Shown piece by piece: positions 22,857 through 31,320 of a stretch of DNA of 64,000 nt. The DNA is taken from contig NZ_PDLO01000003.1 of NCBI RefSeq assembly GCF_002631205.1, positions 372,001 through 436,000 on the forward strand, written 5' to 3'. Made by a program: the position numbers and the translations under genes. How positions within the stretch are numbered: the stretch's first letter is position 1; the number at the start of each line of letters is the position of its first letter. The notes below the pieces were generated by a model. The model had not been told where the DNA came from and did no database searches. It was given only the letters and a program-made list of their open reading frames with translations. The stretch comes from Neolewinella marina (GTDB lineage Bacteria > Bacteroidota > Bacteroidia > Chitinophagales > Saprospiraceae).

Positions 22857-23720
22857 ATGCAGATCACCTACGCCACCGGAAAGTACACCGCTGCCACCCT
22901 CCACAAACGGCCCCACCCGGGCGCGCCGTTGCTCAGTCAGTTATTGTTGGGAGAGGCCGTAGCGGTGGTGGAGCAAAAGGACCGTTACAGCCGGGTGCTT
23001 CTCCCCGACGATGAGCTGGAGGGCTACGTGCTGACGGACCAACTGGTGAGCGTGGAAGAAGACGTCTACCGGCGGCAGCTGGAACAGCCGGCCTTCGCTC
23101 TCGAACTATTCTGTCCCATCTTCAGTGACGGATTCGGCATGCCGGTCACCTTCGGTGCCCGCCTGCCGGGCTACGACGGCATCCAGCTGCAGCACGCCGG
23201 TCAGCGCTTCCGCTATTCCGGGCAGGCGCTCCTGAGTGAGAACCTCACCGCCGACGCCGACGTGATGCTGCGGATGGCCCGCAAGTGGCTCTTTACGCCG
23301 GAGCTGAAGGGTGGCCGTACCCCCACTGGCGTGGGCGCCGCGGAACTGATCCAGCTGGTCTGCCGCCTGGTGGGCGTACAGTTGCCGCGCACCATTCCGG
23401 AAATGAGCCGCCTGGGCCGCTCGGTGGATTTCGTGGTGCAGTGCCAGCCGGCCGACCTGGCCTTTTTCGACGATGGCCGGGGGAGGGTAGACCACGTCGG
23501 GCTTATCCTGCCCGACAGCCAGGTGCTCCACGTTTGTGGCCGGGTGAGGGTGGATCCCCTGGACCACTACGGTATTTTCGACCGGGAAAGCCGCCGCTAC
23601 AGCCATCGCCTGCGCATCGTGCGCCGCTTTTTGCCCGACGCTACCCCGGCCGTACCCGTACGCCTGGAAACCCGGCCCGTGGAGGTTCCGGCCGAGCGCC
23701 AGCAAATACTGATTTTTTAA
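22857..23720 (+). CDS. NlpC/P60-family protein lacking the catalytic cysteine (probable pseudoenzyme)
   Basis: The 287-aa protein has two SH3b-like halves (about 1-130) and a C-terminal NlpC/P60 domain. Active relatives cleave peptidoglycan peptides and carry GxDCSGxxQ. Here that segment reads GVGAAELIQ, so the Cys is Ala161 and the preceding Asp is Gly. The usual YLWGG reads ELKGG. The His (VDHVGLIL, H213) and the third polar residue (LHVCGRVRVD, H225) remain, and the C-terminus (LDHYGIFD...YSHRLRIVRR) follows the phylum's family closely. It is therefore probably non-hydrolytic, perhaps a peptidoglycan-binding or regulatory protein. No signal peptide is visible from ATG 22857. Confidence 0.85.
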   Translation: MQITYATGKYTAATLHKRPHPGAPLLSQLLLGEAVAVVEQKDRYSRVLLPDDELEGYVLTDQLVSVEEDVYRRQLEQPAFALELFCPIFSDGFGMPVTFGARLPGYDGIQLQHAGQRFRYSGQALLSENLTADADVMLRMARKWLFTPELKGGRTPTGVGAAELIQLVCRLVGVQLPRTIPEMSRLGRSVDFVVQCQPADLAFFDDGRGRVDHVGLILPDSQVLHVCGRVRVDPLDHYGIFDRESRRYSHRLRIVRRFLPDATPAVPVRLETRPVEVPAERQQILIF

Positions 23721-23818
23721 GTACCTTCCTCGCACCTGCGTCCGCGCCCGCTGTACTATTTTGGTAAAGGCAACCGCCTTGCAACCATCAACCCTTTCTA
23801 GCTAACACTACCCAGCAT

Positions 23819-26017
23819 ATGTCAAGACTTGTCATCATATCAAACCGCCTCCCCATCACCGTAAACCGTATGGATGGGGAGTTGCACTACCACCCCAGCG
23901 CCGGCGGACTGGCCACGGGGCTGAATTCCCTTGATGACAGCTACAATAAAATATGGATCGGCTGGCCCGGTGAGGACATTGCCAACGAATGGGAACGGGA
24001 GGCCATCCGCAGCGACCTGATGAAGCGCAGCCTGGTGCCGGTATTCCTGACCGAGCGGGAAATCGACCTCTACTACGAGGGATTCAGCAACAAGACGATC
24101 TGGCCCCACTTCCATTACTTCACGGAGTATACCGTATACAACGATGAAATGTGGCAGGCCTACCAGGAGGTCAACTTCAAGTTCTTCCAGGCCATAGAGG
24201 ATATTCTGCGGGAAGACGACATGGTTTGGGTGCACGATTATCAGCTGATGCTGCTGCCGGCCATGATCCGGGAAAAGTTCCCGAAGATCAGCATGGGCTT
24301 TTTCCTCCACATTCCCTTCCCGAGCTACGAAGTGTTCCGGATCCTGCCGTGGCGCAAGGAGATCCTGGACGGTATCCTGGGCAGCGACCAGGTGGGCTTC
24401 CACACCTTCGGCTATATGCGGCACTTCCTCTCGGCGGCCTACCGCATCACCGGCTACGAGCACGAATTCGGTCGGCTGACCATCGGCGACCGCCAGGTGA
24501 ACGTCGACGTATTTCCCATGGGCATCGAGTACGACAAATACGCCCACCCTAACGTCGACGCCCAGACCGACCAGAGCAGCGGAGAAATCCGCAAGCTGCA
24601 CGCCAGCCGGAAGATCATCCTCAGCGTGGACCGACTGGATTACACCAAGGGTATCCCCCACCGCATCCGGGCCTTCGGACAGTTCATCCGCAACAACCCT
24701 GAATACATCGGCAAGGTGAACCTGATCATGATCGTGGTGCCGAGCCGGGCCAATGTCGACCAGTACCAGAGCCTGAAAACGGAGGTGGACATCCTGGTCA
24801 GCCAGGTTAACAGCGAATACGGCACCTTCGACTGGATGCCCATCCACTACTACTACCGCTCGCTGAATTTCGCGGCCCTGACCACCCTGTACAAGGAGGC
24901 GGACATCGCCCTGATCACCCCCCTGCGCGACGGGATGAACCTGGTGGCCAAGGAATACATCGCCGCCAAGGACGACTCCAAGCGCGGGGTGCTGATCCTG
25001 AGCGAGATGGCCGGCGCGGTGTACGAACTCAACGACGGCGCCATCACCGTCAACCCCCAGAGCGCCAAGGAAATCGAGGCGGCCCTCATCGAAGCCCTCG
25101 AAATGGACGTCGACGAGCAGCATAAGCGCATGGAGGAAATGCAGGAAAAACTGAAGCAGTACGACGTCAAGCACTGGGCGGCCACCTTCATCCGCGAACA
25201 ACAAAAACTAAAAGAGAAGAATAAAATGCACCACACCACTCACCTGAGCGCCGAGGCCCTGAAGGTTGTCGCCGAAAGCTACGAGCAGGCCGCCCACCGC
25301 CTGCTGTTCATCGATTACGACGGCACCCTCATGTCCTTCGACCCCGATCCCCAGGCCGTGAAGCCGGACCAGGAGGTGCTTGATGTCCTCGTCAAGCTTG
25401 CATCCGATCCTAAAAACACCGTCGTCATCAACAGTGGCCGCGACCGCACCACCCTGGAAAAGTGGCTCGGCCACCTGGACGTGGAAATGGCCGCCGAGCA
25501 TGGCGTATGGATGAAGGAAAACAAAAAGTGGCAGCTGAATTCCAACGTCGTCGACGGCTGGAAACCCAAGGTGCGTGAACTGCTCGAGAACCTCGTTTCC
25601 CGTACCCCCGGCTCCTTCATCGAGGAGAAAGACTACAGCCTGGCCTGGCACTACCGCAACATCGACCGTGACCTCGGCAACAAGCGGGTCCGGGAATTCC
25701 GCGACATGCTCACCTACCTGATCCAGAACCAGGACCTGCAGGTGCTGGAAGGCAACAAGGTGGTCGAAATCAAGAACTCCGGCGTGAACAAGGGCAAGGC
25801 CACCCAGCACTGGGTCAACAAGCAGAAGTGGGACTTCGTACTGGGCATCGGCGACGACAGCACCGACGAGGACATCTTCCGCGCCCTGCCCGACTGGGGC
25901 GTCAGCATCAAGGTGGGCCCCGGTCGTACCGCGGCCCGCTACAGCCTGACCGGCGTAAGTGAAGTACGCCGCTTCTTCACCCAACTGGGACAGATCGCCG
26001 AGGAGGCCAAGGCATGA
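23819..26017 (+). CDS. otsAB: Bifunctional trehalose-6-phosphate synthase/phosphatase
   Basis: A single 732-aa protein makes trehalose from UDP-glucose and glucose 6-phosphate. The GT20 synthase half (about 1-465) has [55 protein letters not shown] and the [11 protein letters not shown] donor site. The HAD-type phosphatase half begins near residue 495 with FIDYDGTL (nucleophile and acid Asp pair) and ends with [11 protein letters not shown]. The synthase-phosphatase fusion is common in this phylum. The SDR gene overlaps its end by 4 nt. GlgE at the right edge could use trehalose-derived maltose 1-phosphate, but TreS and Pep2 are not in the window. Confidence 0.94.
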   Translation: MSRLVIISNRLPITVNRMDGELHYHPSAGGLATGLNSLDDSYNKIWIGWPGEDIANEWEREAIRSDLMKRSLVPVFLTEREIDLYYEGFSNKTIWPHFHYFTEYTVYNDEMWQAYQEVNFKFFQAIEDILREDDMVWVHDYQLMLLPAMIREKFPKISMGFFLHIPFPSYEVFRILPWRKEILDGILGSDQVGFHTFGYMRHFLSAAYRITGYEHEFGRLTIGDRQVNVDVFPMGIEYDKYAHPNVDAQTDQSSGEIRKLHASRKIILSVDRLDYTKGIPHRIRAFGQFIRNNPEYIGKVNLIMIVVPSRANVDQYQSLKTEVDILVSQVNSEYGTFDWMPIHYYYRSLNFAALTTLYKEADIALITPLRDGMNLVAKEYIAAKDDSKRGVLILSEMAGAVYELNDGAITVNPQSAKEIEAALIEALEMDVDEQHKRMEEMQEKLKQYDVKHWAATFIREQQKLKEKNKMHHTTHLSAEALKVVAESYEQAAHRLLFIDYDGTLMSFDPDPQAVKPDQEVLDVLVKLASDPKNTVVINSGRDRTTLEKWLGHLDVEMAAEHGVWMKENKKWQLNSNVVDGWKPKVRELLENLVSRTPGSFIEEKDYSLAWHYRNIDRDLGNKRVREFRDMLTYLIQNQDLQVLEGNKVVEIKNSGVNKGKATQHWVNKQKWDFVLGIGDDSTDEDIFRALPDWGVSIKVGPGRTAARYSLTGVSEVRRFFTQLGQIAEEAKA

Positions 26018-26802
26018 CCGACCTCGGCCTGGTAACCGGCGCCAGTTCCGGCATCGGCCGCGCCCTGGCCCACGAACACGCCCGGCGGGGCCGCGACCTC
26101 CTGGTCGTGGCCCGCCGGCAATCGGAACTCGACGACCTGGCCGCAGAACTGCGCACCAGCTACGGCGTAAGCGTATCCGTCTTCCCCCGCGACCTGACCG
26201 AGGCCGGATCCCGGCGGGCACTGGCCGACTACGTGGCGGAACACGGGCTCACCGTCGACTACCTCTTCAACAACGCGGGCTTCGGCCGGACAGGCGACTT
26301 CGCCGGTCAGGACTGGAGCCGCTTGTCCGAAATGATCGAACTCAACGTGGTGGCCGTTACTGAATTGATGCACCTCTTTCTGCCGGGCATGATCGCGCGG
26401 GGGCGCGGCCGCATCCTAAATACCTCCAGCACCGCCGCCTTCATGCCGGGGCCCGGACAAGCCGTCTACTTCGCTACCAAGGCCTTCGTCAATTCGGTCA
26501 GCAAGGCCGTGGCAGCGGAGGTCTCCGGCACCGGCGTCACCGTCACCGCCCTCTGTCCGGGGGCCGTGGACACCGGCTTCGCCGATACCGCGGACATGGC
26601 CGACAGCCTGCTGTTCAAATCGGCAGGATCCGCCGCATCCACCGCCCGGCAGGGCTATACAGCCATGGAGGCCGGACGCCTGGAGGTGATAACCGAAGTA
26701 GGAATGGGCCTGATGATCAAGGGATTGCTCCCTTTCACCCCGGAACGGCTGTCCATGGAAATCATCCGGAAATTGCAGTCCCCGCGCGGCGGGGCAGAAT
26801 AG
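26014..26802 (+). CDS. Short-chain dehydrogenase/reductase
   Basis: The 262-aa classical SDR has the cofactor loop TGASSGIG near residues 8-15, NNAG near residue 87, a catalytic Ser in NTSSTA, and the YxxxK pair in YFATK. The sequence after the catalytic site (LCPGAVDTGFADTADM) and the lack of a transmembrane segment fit a cytosolic NAD(P)H enzyme acting on an unknown carbonyl or alcohol, similar to the DltE/YqjQ-type SDR group. It starts in an ATGA overlap with otsAB, so it is translationally coupled to it. It converges with speA. Confidence 0.88.
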   Translation: MTDLGLVTGASSGIGRALAHEHARRGRDLLVVARRQSELDDLAAELRTSYGVSVSVFPRDLTEAGSRRALADYVAEHGLTVDYLFNNAGFGRTGDFAGQDWSRLSEMIELNVVAVTELMHLFLPGMIARGRGRILNTSSTAAFMPGPGQAVYFATKAFVNSVSKAVAAEVSGTGVTVTALCPGAVDTGFADTADMADSLLFKSAGSAASTARQGYTAMEAGRLEVITEVGMGLMIKGLLPFTPERLSMEIIRKLQSPRGGAE

Positions 26803-28200
26803 CTAGTACCCCAGGATCTGAAGCATGCTCTCGGCCGACTGCTTGCCGGCCAGTACGCGGTCGGTGAGGTTGCCCTCCTCGTCGATGTCGATGATGATGT
26901 GCTGGGGGCTCGGAATCATGCAGTGCTTGATGCCGCCGTAGCCGCTGATGCTGTCCTGGTAGGCTCCAGTGTGGAAGAAACCGAGGTAGAGTGGCTCCTC
27001 GTCGCCGTCGCGGTCGACGGGCATGTACACCTGGCTTTCGTGGATCTCCGAGTTGTAGTAGTCGGAGTTGTCGCAACTTAACCCACCAATGTTTACCCGG
27101 CGGTAATCGCGGTCCCACTTGTTAATGGGCAGCAGGATAAAGCGCTCACCGATGCCCCAGGCATCGGGCAGGGTAGTCATGAGGGAGTTGTCGATCATGT
27201 ACCACATCTCGCTGTCGTTCTGCTGCTTGCGGGCCAGGACGCTGAAGATGGTGGCCCCGCTTTCCCCGACGGTGTACTTACCGAATTCGGTGAAGATGTC
27301 GGGTTCGGGCACACCGTCCTCTTCGCAGGCGTCGAGGATGTTCTTCACGATCTCCCGCACCATGTACTTGTAGTCGAACTCGAAGCCGAGGCTGTTGCGG
27401 ATCGGCATGCCGCCGCCGATGTTAAGGGCGTGAAGGTTTTCGCTTTCTTTCTTCAGCTCTCCGTAGAGGCGGACGGCCTTTTTCAGCTCGCCCCAGTAGT
27501 AGAGGGTGTCCTTGATGCCGGTGTCGACGAAGAAGTGGAGCATGTGGAGCTCCAGTTTCTCGCTGTTCTTGATGCGGTCGCGGAACAGCGGCAGCACGTC
27601 GCCGTAGCGCAGGCCGAGGCGGCTGGTGTAGAATTCGAAGTTGGGCTCCTCCTCGGTGGCCATGCGGATGCCTATCTTGGCTACGCCCTGAACGTGGGCC
27701 TCGTAGTAATCGAGCTCGTGGCTGTTGTCGACCACCGCGATGACGTTTTCGAAGCCGTCGTTCATCAGCCCCACGATGCCGGCCAGGTAGTTCTCCGGCT
27801 TGAAGCCGTTGCAGACGATCTGGATCTTCTTGTCGAGTTTCTTGCGGGCGTACAGGCGGCGGATGAGGTCGACGTCGTAGGCCGAGCTGATCTCCAGCTG
27901 CACGTCGTGGTCCAGCGCCTCCTCCACCACGTGGGCGAAGTGACTGCTCTTGGTGCAGTAGCAGTACTGGTACTGACCGGCGTAGCCCTGGGCGCGCATC
28001 GCGCGGCGGAACAGGTTCCGCGCCTCCTTGATCTTGCGGCCGATACTCGGCAGATAGGTAAGCTTCAGCGGCGTACCGTACTTGCGGATCAGGTGGATGA
28101 GGGGGATACGGTTGAAGGTGAGGTACCCGTTTTCCATGTCAAATCCTTCCTGGGGAAAGTAGAAGGTCTGGTCAATCAGGTCGAAGTACTTGTTTGCCAC
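26803..28200 (-). CDS. speA: Biosynthetic arginine decarboxylase (fold-III PLP enzyme)
   Basis: It decarboxylates arginine to agmatine on the route to putrescine and spermidine. The 465-aa protein is the short Bacteroidota form, with the PLP lysine in YCTKSSHFAHV (K84), HFFVDTG, the phosphate-binding GGGMPIRN, EFGKYTVGESG, and a C-terminal domain with HTGAYQDSISGYGG. I chose the GTG at 28200 (reading VANKYFDLI) because the TATCTTTG promoter box at 28221-28228 lies inside any longer frame and would leave an untranscribed 5' end. Substrate assignment rests on family resemblance; a related diamino-acid decarboxylase is less likely. Confidence 0.88.
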   Translation of the reverse strand: MANKYFDLIDQTFYFPQEGFDMENGYLTFNRIPLIHLIRKYGTPLKLTYLPSIGRKIKEARNLFRRAMRAQGYAGQYQYCYCTKSSHFAHVVEEALDHDVQLEISSAYDVDLIRRLYARKKLDKKIQIVCNGFKPENYLAGIVGLMNDGFENVIAVVDNSHELDYYEAHVQGVAKIGIRMATEEEPNFEFYTSRLGLRYGDVLPLFRDRIKNSEKLELHMLHFFVDTGIKDTLYYWGELKKAVRLYGELKKESENLHALNIGGGMPIRNSLGFEFDYKYMVREIVKNILDACEEDGVPEPDIFTEFGKYTVGESGATIFSVLARKQQNDSEMWYMIDNSLMTTLPDAWGIGERFILLPINKWDRDYRRVNIGGLSCDNSDYYNSEIHESQVYMPVDRDGDEEPLYLGFFHTGAYQDSISGYGGIKHCMIPSPQHIIIDIDEEGNLTDRVLAGKQSAESMLQILGY

Positions 28201-28220
28201 GCGCGGTTCGTTTGGGGCGG

Positions 28221-28228
28221 CAAAGATA
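28221..28228 (-). promoter_or_regulatory. speA -7 box
   Basis: Minus-strand TATCTTTG is a perfect match, 20 nt before the chosen GTG. It decides against the in-frame start further upstream at 28263. Confidence 0.65.
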
Positions 28229-28262
28229 CACAGGTGGCGCGGACGCGGGTGCAATGAATTCA

Positions 28263-28270
28263 TATCTTTA
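28263..28270 (+). promoter_or_regulatory. Acyl-CoA dehydrogenase gene -7 box
   Basis: TATCTTTA is followed by CCGT and the ATG at 28275. The layout is the same as at ilvA. Confidence 0.6.
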
Positions 28271-28274
28271 CCGT

Positions 28275-30056
28275 ATGCAGTACATTTCCCTCCGTAACCT
28301 CCGGTTTATCCTCCACGAAGTGCTCGATCTGGAGGCAATCCGCCGCGGCGATCGGTTCGGCGATTTCGACCGGGAAGCCATCGATTTCAGTCTGGACGCC
28401 GCCGGGCAACTGGCCGACCAGTACCTCCACCCGGTGTACACGCGGATGGACCGCGACAAGGCCTACTTTGCCGACGGAAAGGTGCACGTGCTGCCCGAGG
28501 TGGGGGAGGGACTGCGGGCCATGGGCGGCAGCGGCTGGCTCAGCGCCGCCTGGGATGAGGCGTACGAGGGTCAGCGCATGCCACTCACGGTGCTGAACGC
28601 CGGCACCCTGGTCTTCCAGTCGGCCAACGGTAACCTGGCCGCCTACGGCCTGCTGACCAAGGGAGCGGCCAATCTGATCCTGGAATTCGGTACCCAGGAA
28701 CTCAAGGACACCTACCTGGCCAAGATGGCCGCCGGAGATTGGCAGGGCACCATGGCCCTCACCGAACCCCAGGCGGGCAGCTCGCTGAGCGACATCACCT
28801 CCTACTACGAGGAACAGGAAGACGGGAGCTACCACATCTACGGACAAAAGATCTACATCAGTGGCGGCGACCATACCGAAGCGGAGAATGTCATACACCT
28901 GATGCTGGCCCGCAAGAAGGACGGCCCGAAAGGGGTGAAGGGCGTCAGCCTGTTCGTAGTACCCAAATACCTGCCCGGCCCCGATGGTGGCCTCATCGAC
29001 AACCACGTCACCACGGCCGGCATCTACGGCAAGATGGGGCAGAAAGGCTACGTGGCGGCCCACCTCATGTTCGGAGAGCAAGGTACCACCCGGGGATTCC
29101 TGGTTGGAGAGGAGCTGCGCGGCCTGAACCATATGTTCCTGATGATGAACGAGGCCCGGATCGGGACGGGCATCATGGCCACCGGGGCGGCCTCCGCGGC
29201 TTACTACGCCAGCCTCAAATACGCCCGCGAACGCTCACAGGGCCGCCACCCCGGCAACAAGGACGTCAACGCTCCCCAGGTGCCCATCATCGAACACGCC
29301 GACGTGCGCCGCATGCTGCTGTTCCAGAAGGCGGTGGTCGAGGGCAGTATTGCCCTCCTGCTGCAGTGTAGCCTGTACCAGGACCTCCACACCGCCCGGG
29401 GCGACGACCGCAGCCACCTGCTGCTGGAGTTGCTGACCCCGATCGCCAAAAGCTTTCCCAGCGAGTACGGCAACGAATCGGTAAGTCTGGCCATGCAGGT
29501 CATGGGGGGAGCCGGGTACACCGACGACCACCCGGTGGAACAGCTCTTCCGCGACATCCGCGTGAACTCCATTTACGAGGGTACCACCACCATCCACGGC
29601 CTCGACCTCCTGGGCCGCAAGGTGATGATGGAGAACGGCAAGGCGGTGGTGTACCTCGCCGAGGAAATCCAGTCGGAAATCACCGGCGCAACCGGTCAGA
29701 CCGCTGCCCTGGGGGCGGCGCTCGGGAAGGGGCTGGAAGAAATGCAACAGGTCCTCCAGCACCTCATGCAGCTGGCCCGGAAGGAGGATCCCCGCGTGTT
29801 CCTGGCCGACGCCACCATCTTTCTGGAGTATTTCGGGCTCCACGTCATCGGCTGGATGTGGCTCCGGCAGGCCAACGCCGCCGAACGCACCCTCGATGCC
29901 GGCGAAAACCAGGCTGAGCAAAATTTCTACCGCTCGAAGCTGCAAACCGCCCGCTATTTTTTCAGCTACGTCTTTACCCGCACCGCGGGCTTGCGGCGGA
30001 CCCTGCTGGCAGCGAACCGCATTACCCTCGATACCGATCCTGAACTGCTGATGTAG
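28275..30056 (+). CDS. Acyl-CoA dehydrogenase
   Basis: This FAD enzyme introduces a trans-2 double bond into acyl-CoA in beta-oxidation or a related catabolic step. The 593-aa protein is the long subclass. It has an N-terminal extension (about 1-75), a helical domain, the beta domain with MALTEPQAGSSLSDI and the KIYISGGDH strand, and a C-terminal domain with VMGGAGYTDDHPVEQLFRDIRVNSIYEGTT (split for description), followed by an extra C-terminal helical domain. The glutamate of the YEGTT region fits the catalytic base position. ATG 28275 is chosen over in-frame starts at 28194 and 28254 because the promoter box precedes it by 4 nt. Its chain-length preference is unknown. Confidence 0.9.
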   Translation: MQYISLRNLRFILHEVLDLEAIRRGDRFGDFDREAIDFSLDAAGQLADQYLHPVYTRMDRDKAYFADGKVHVLPEVGEGLRAMGGSGWLSAAWDEAYEGQRMPLTVLNAGTLVFQSANGNLAAYGLLTKGAANLILEFGTQELKDTYLAKMAAGDWQGTMALTEPQAGSSLSDITSYYEEQEDGSYHIYGQKIYISGGDHTEAENVIHLMLARKKDGPKGVKGVSLFVVPKYLPGPDGGLIDNHVTTAGIYGKMGQKGYVAAHLMFGEQGTTRGFLVGEELRGLNHMFLMMNEARIGTGIMATGAASAAYYASLKYARERSQGRHPGNKDVNAPQVPIIEHADVRRMLLFQKAVVEGSIALLLQCSLYQDLHTARGDDRSHLLLELLTPIAKSFPSEYGNESVSLAMQVMGGAGYTDDHPVEQLFRDIRVNSIYEGTTTIHGLDLLGRKVMMENGKAVVYLAEEIQSEITGATGQTAALGAALGKGLEEMQQVLQHLMQLARKEDPRVFLADATIFLEYFGLHVIGWMWLRQANAAERTLDAGENQAEQNFYRSKLQTARYFFSYVFTRTAGLRRTLLAANRITLDTDPELLM

Positions 30057-30142
30057 TCCGGTAAGGACAATCGATTTTTCCGCTGCCTTTCTGCGGACCA
30101 ATTGCTCGGCGGAGGGCTATCTTACCCCGAAACTAAAGTCAC

Positions 30143-30640
30143 ATGCGCTACCTGTTCCTCCTGGCCACCTGCTGGGTCGCCTTCTCCTGTTCCCCCAAAA
30201 TGACACCCTTCGGTACCGAGAACGGTCCTTTCCGGGCGAGCTTCGACCATTACGCGATAAACGTCGATGACCTCCAGCAGAGCGCTGACTTTTACCAGCG
30301 GGTATTTGCCCTGGACACCGTCTTCAACGGTACCGGAAACGACCGGCGGGTATGGTTCTCCCTCGGGGAGGGAATGGCACTCCACATCATCGAAACCGAT
30401 ACCGTCGATGTGAAGACCACCAAAGGCGTACACCTCTGCATCGCCATGGCCGACTTCGATGCCTTCGTAGCCCACCTCCGGAAGATCAACGTCCCCTTTG
30501 AGACCTGGCGCGGCGAACCCATGCAGAGCAATACGCGCCCCGACGGCGTACAGCAGGTATATATCCAGGATCCCGACGGCTACTGGATCGAAGTAAACGA
30601 CAACCGCAAGATGTGGGAAACCAACCGCGCCAAGAAATGA
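30143..30640 (+). CDS. VOC-family (glyoxalase-like) lipoprotein
   Basis: The 165-aa protein has a lipoprotein signal (YLFLLATCWVAFSC, lipobox Cys about residue 17) and one vicinal-oxygen-chelate domain of two beta-alpha-beta-beta-beta halves: FDHYAINVDDLQQSADFYQRVF, ALHIIETDTV, HLCIAMADFDAFVAHL and YIQDPDGYWIEV. The His and Glu residues typical of glyoxalase I metal sites (HYA, HII, WIEV) are present, so it may bind a divalent metal. An exported lactoylglutathione-type lyase is unusual, and the substrate is unknown. It overlaps the OsmC gene by 4 nt (ATGA). Confidence 0.85.
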   Translation: MRYLFLLATCWVAFSCSPKMTPFGTENGPFRASFDHYAINVDDLQQSADFYQRVFALDTVFNGTGNDRRVWFSLGEGMALHIIETDTVDVKTTKGVHLCIAMADFDAFVAHLRKINVPFETWRGEPMQSNTRPDGVQQVYIQDPDGYWIEVNDNRKMWETNRAKK

Positions 30641-31059
30641 AAGTAGAACTTAACCGAATTGACAACGCCTTTCTCTTTGAAACCTCCAACGACGAGGGCC
30701 TGACCGTCATCACCGACGGCAGCCCCGACATTGGCGGACAGGGCAAGGGCATGCGGCCCATGCAGCTCGTACTGTCGGCCGTAGCCAGCTGCTCAAGCAT
30801 CGACATCGTCCTGCTGCTGAAAAAGCAGCGGCAGGACCTGCACGACATCAAGGTGTCCGTAGAAGGCCAACGCGTGGACACCGAGCCCCGGGTCTTCACC
30901 GACATCCACGTGCACTATCACCTGTACGGCAACCTGGAAGAAAAGAAGGTCGAACGCGCCTGTCGGCTTAGCATGGAAAAACTTTGCAGCGTATCCCTCA
31001 TGCTGAAGGCGGGGGGCATAAACATCACTTGGGAGCACTCCATCCACAAAGTGGAGTAA
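30637..31059 (+). CDS. OsmC-family peroxiredoxin-like protein
   Basis: OsmC/Ohr proteins reduce organic hydroperoxides with a pair of cysteines. The 140-aa protein has the first Cys in LSAVASCSSIDIV and the second in RACRLSMEKLCSVSLML, at the spacing typical of the OsmC fold, plus GMRPMQLVLSA before the first. It is therefore probably an active thiol peroxidase, although the short OsmC-like subgroup is less well studied. The start ATG 30637 overlaps the stop of the VOC lipoprotein gene, which favours it over an in-frame ATG at 30613 that would overlap that gene further. The two appear to be one operon. Confidence 0.88.
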   Translation: MKVELNRIDNAFLFETSNDEGLTVITDGSPDIGGQGKGMRPMQLVLSAVASCSSIDIVLLLKKQRQDLHDIKVSVEGQRVDTEPRVFTDIHVHYHLYGNLEEKKVERACRLSMEKLCSVSLMLKAGGINITWEHSIHKVE

Positions 31060-31320
31060 TCTGATTTATCTGTTGTAACGGATAAATGCGATATTAAATT
31101 TGGGGAACTGCATATTATGGGGTGTGGTTCGGACATTTATATGGTGTATCCTGCGCAAACGGGATTTGAGCGTGTCGTGTAACCGGGCGATAATGTCCGG
31201 CCCGGTCACGACTATCGCCTAGCTGTCCGACGGACGGTACTGACCCTACGCGCGTATTCTTCATCAGGCCCTCGCACCGCTTGATTCGAGGTCGCCTGTA
31301 AAGCTATCACACCTTTATTC
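31060..31320 (+). promoter_or_regulatory. Structured, probably transcribed leader before the T9SS repeat-protein gene
   Basis: An ATTTATC...GATAAAT hairpin (31064-31087) follows the osmC stop. TAAATTTG at 31095-31102 is a perfect -7 box with TGTTG at the -33 position. The resulting leader would be about 210 nt and contains a GGCGATA/TATCGCC stem (31186-31192 with 31213-31219) and a GTCCGACGGAC hairpin. A second box-like CACCTTTA just before the ATG could give a leaderless transcript. I see no gene in this stretch. Confidence 0.45.
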
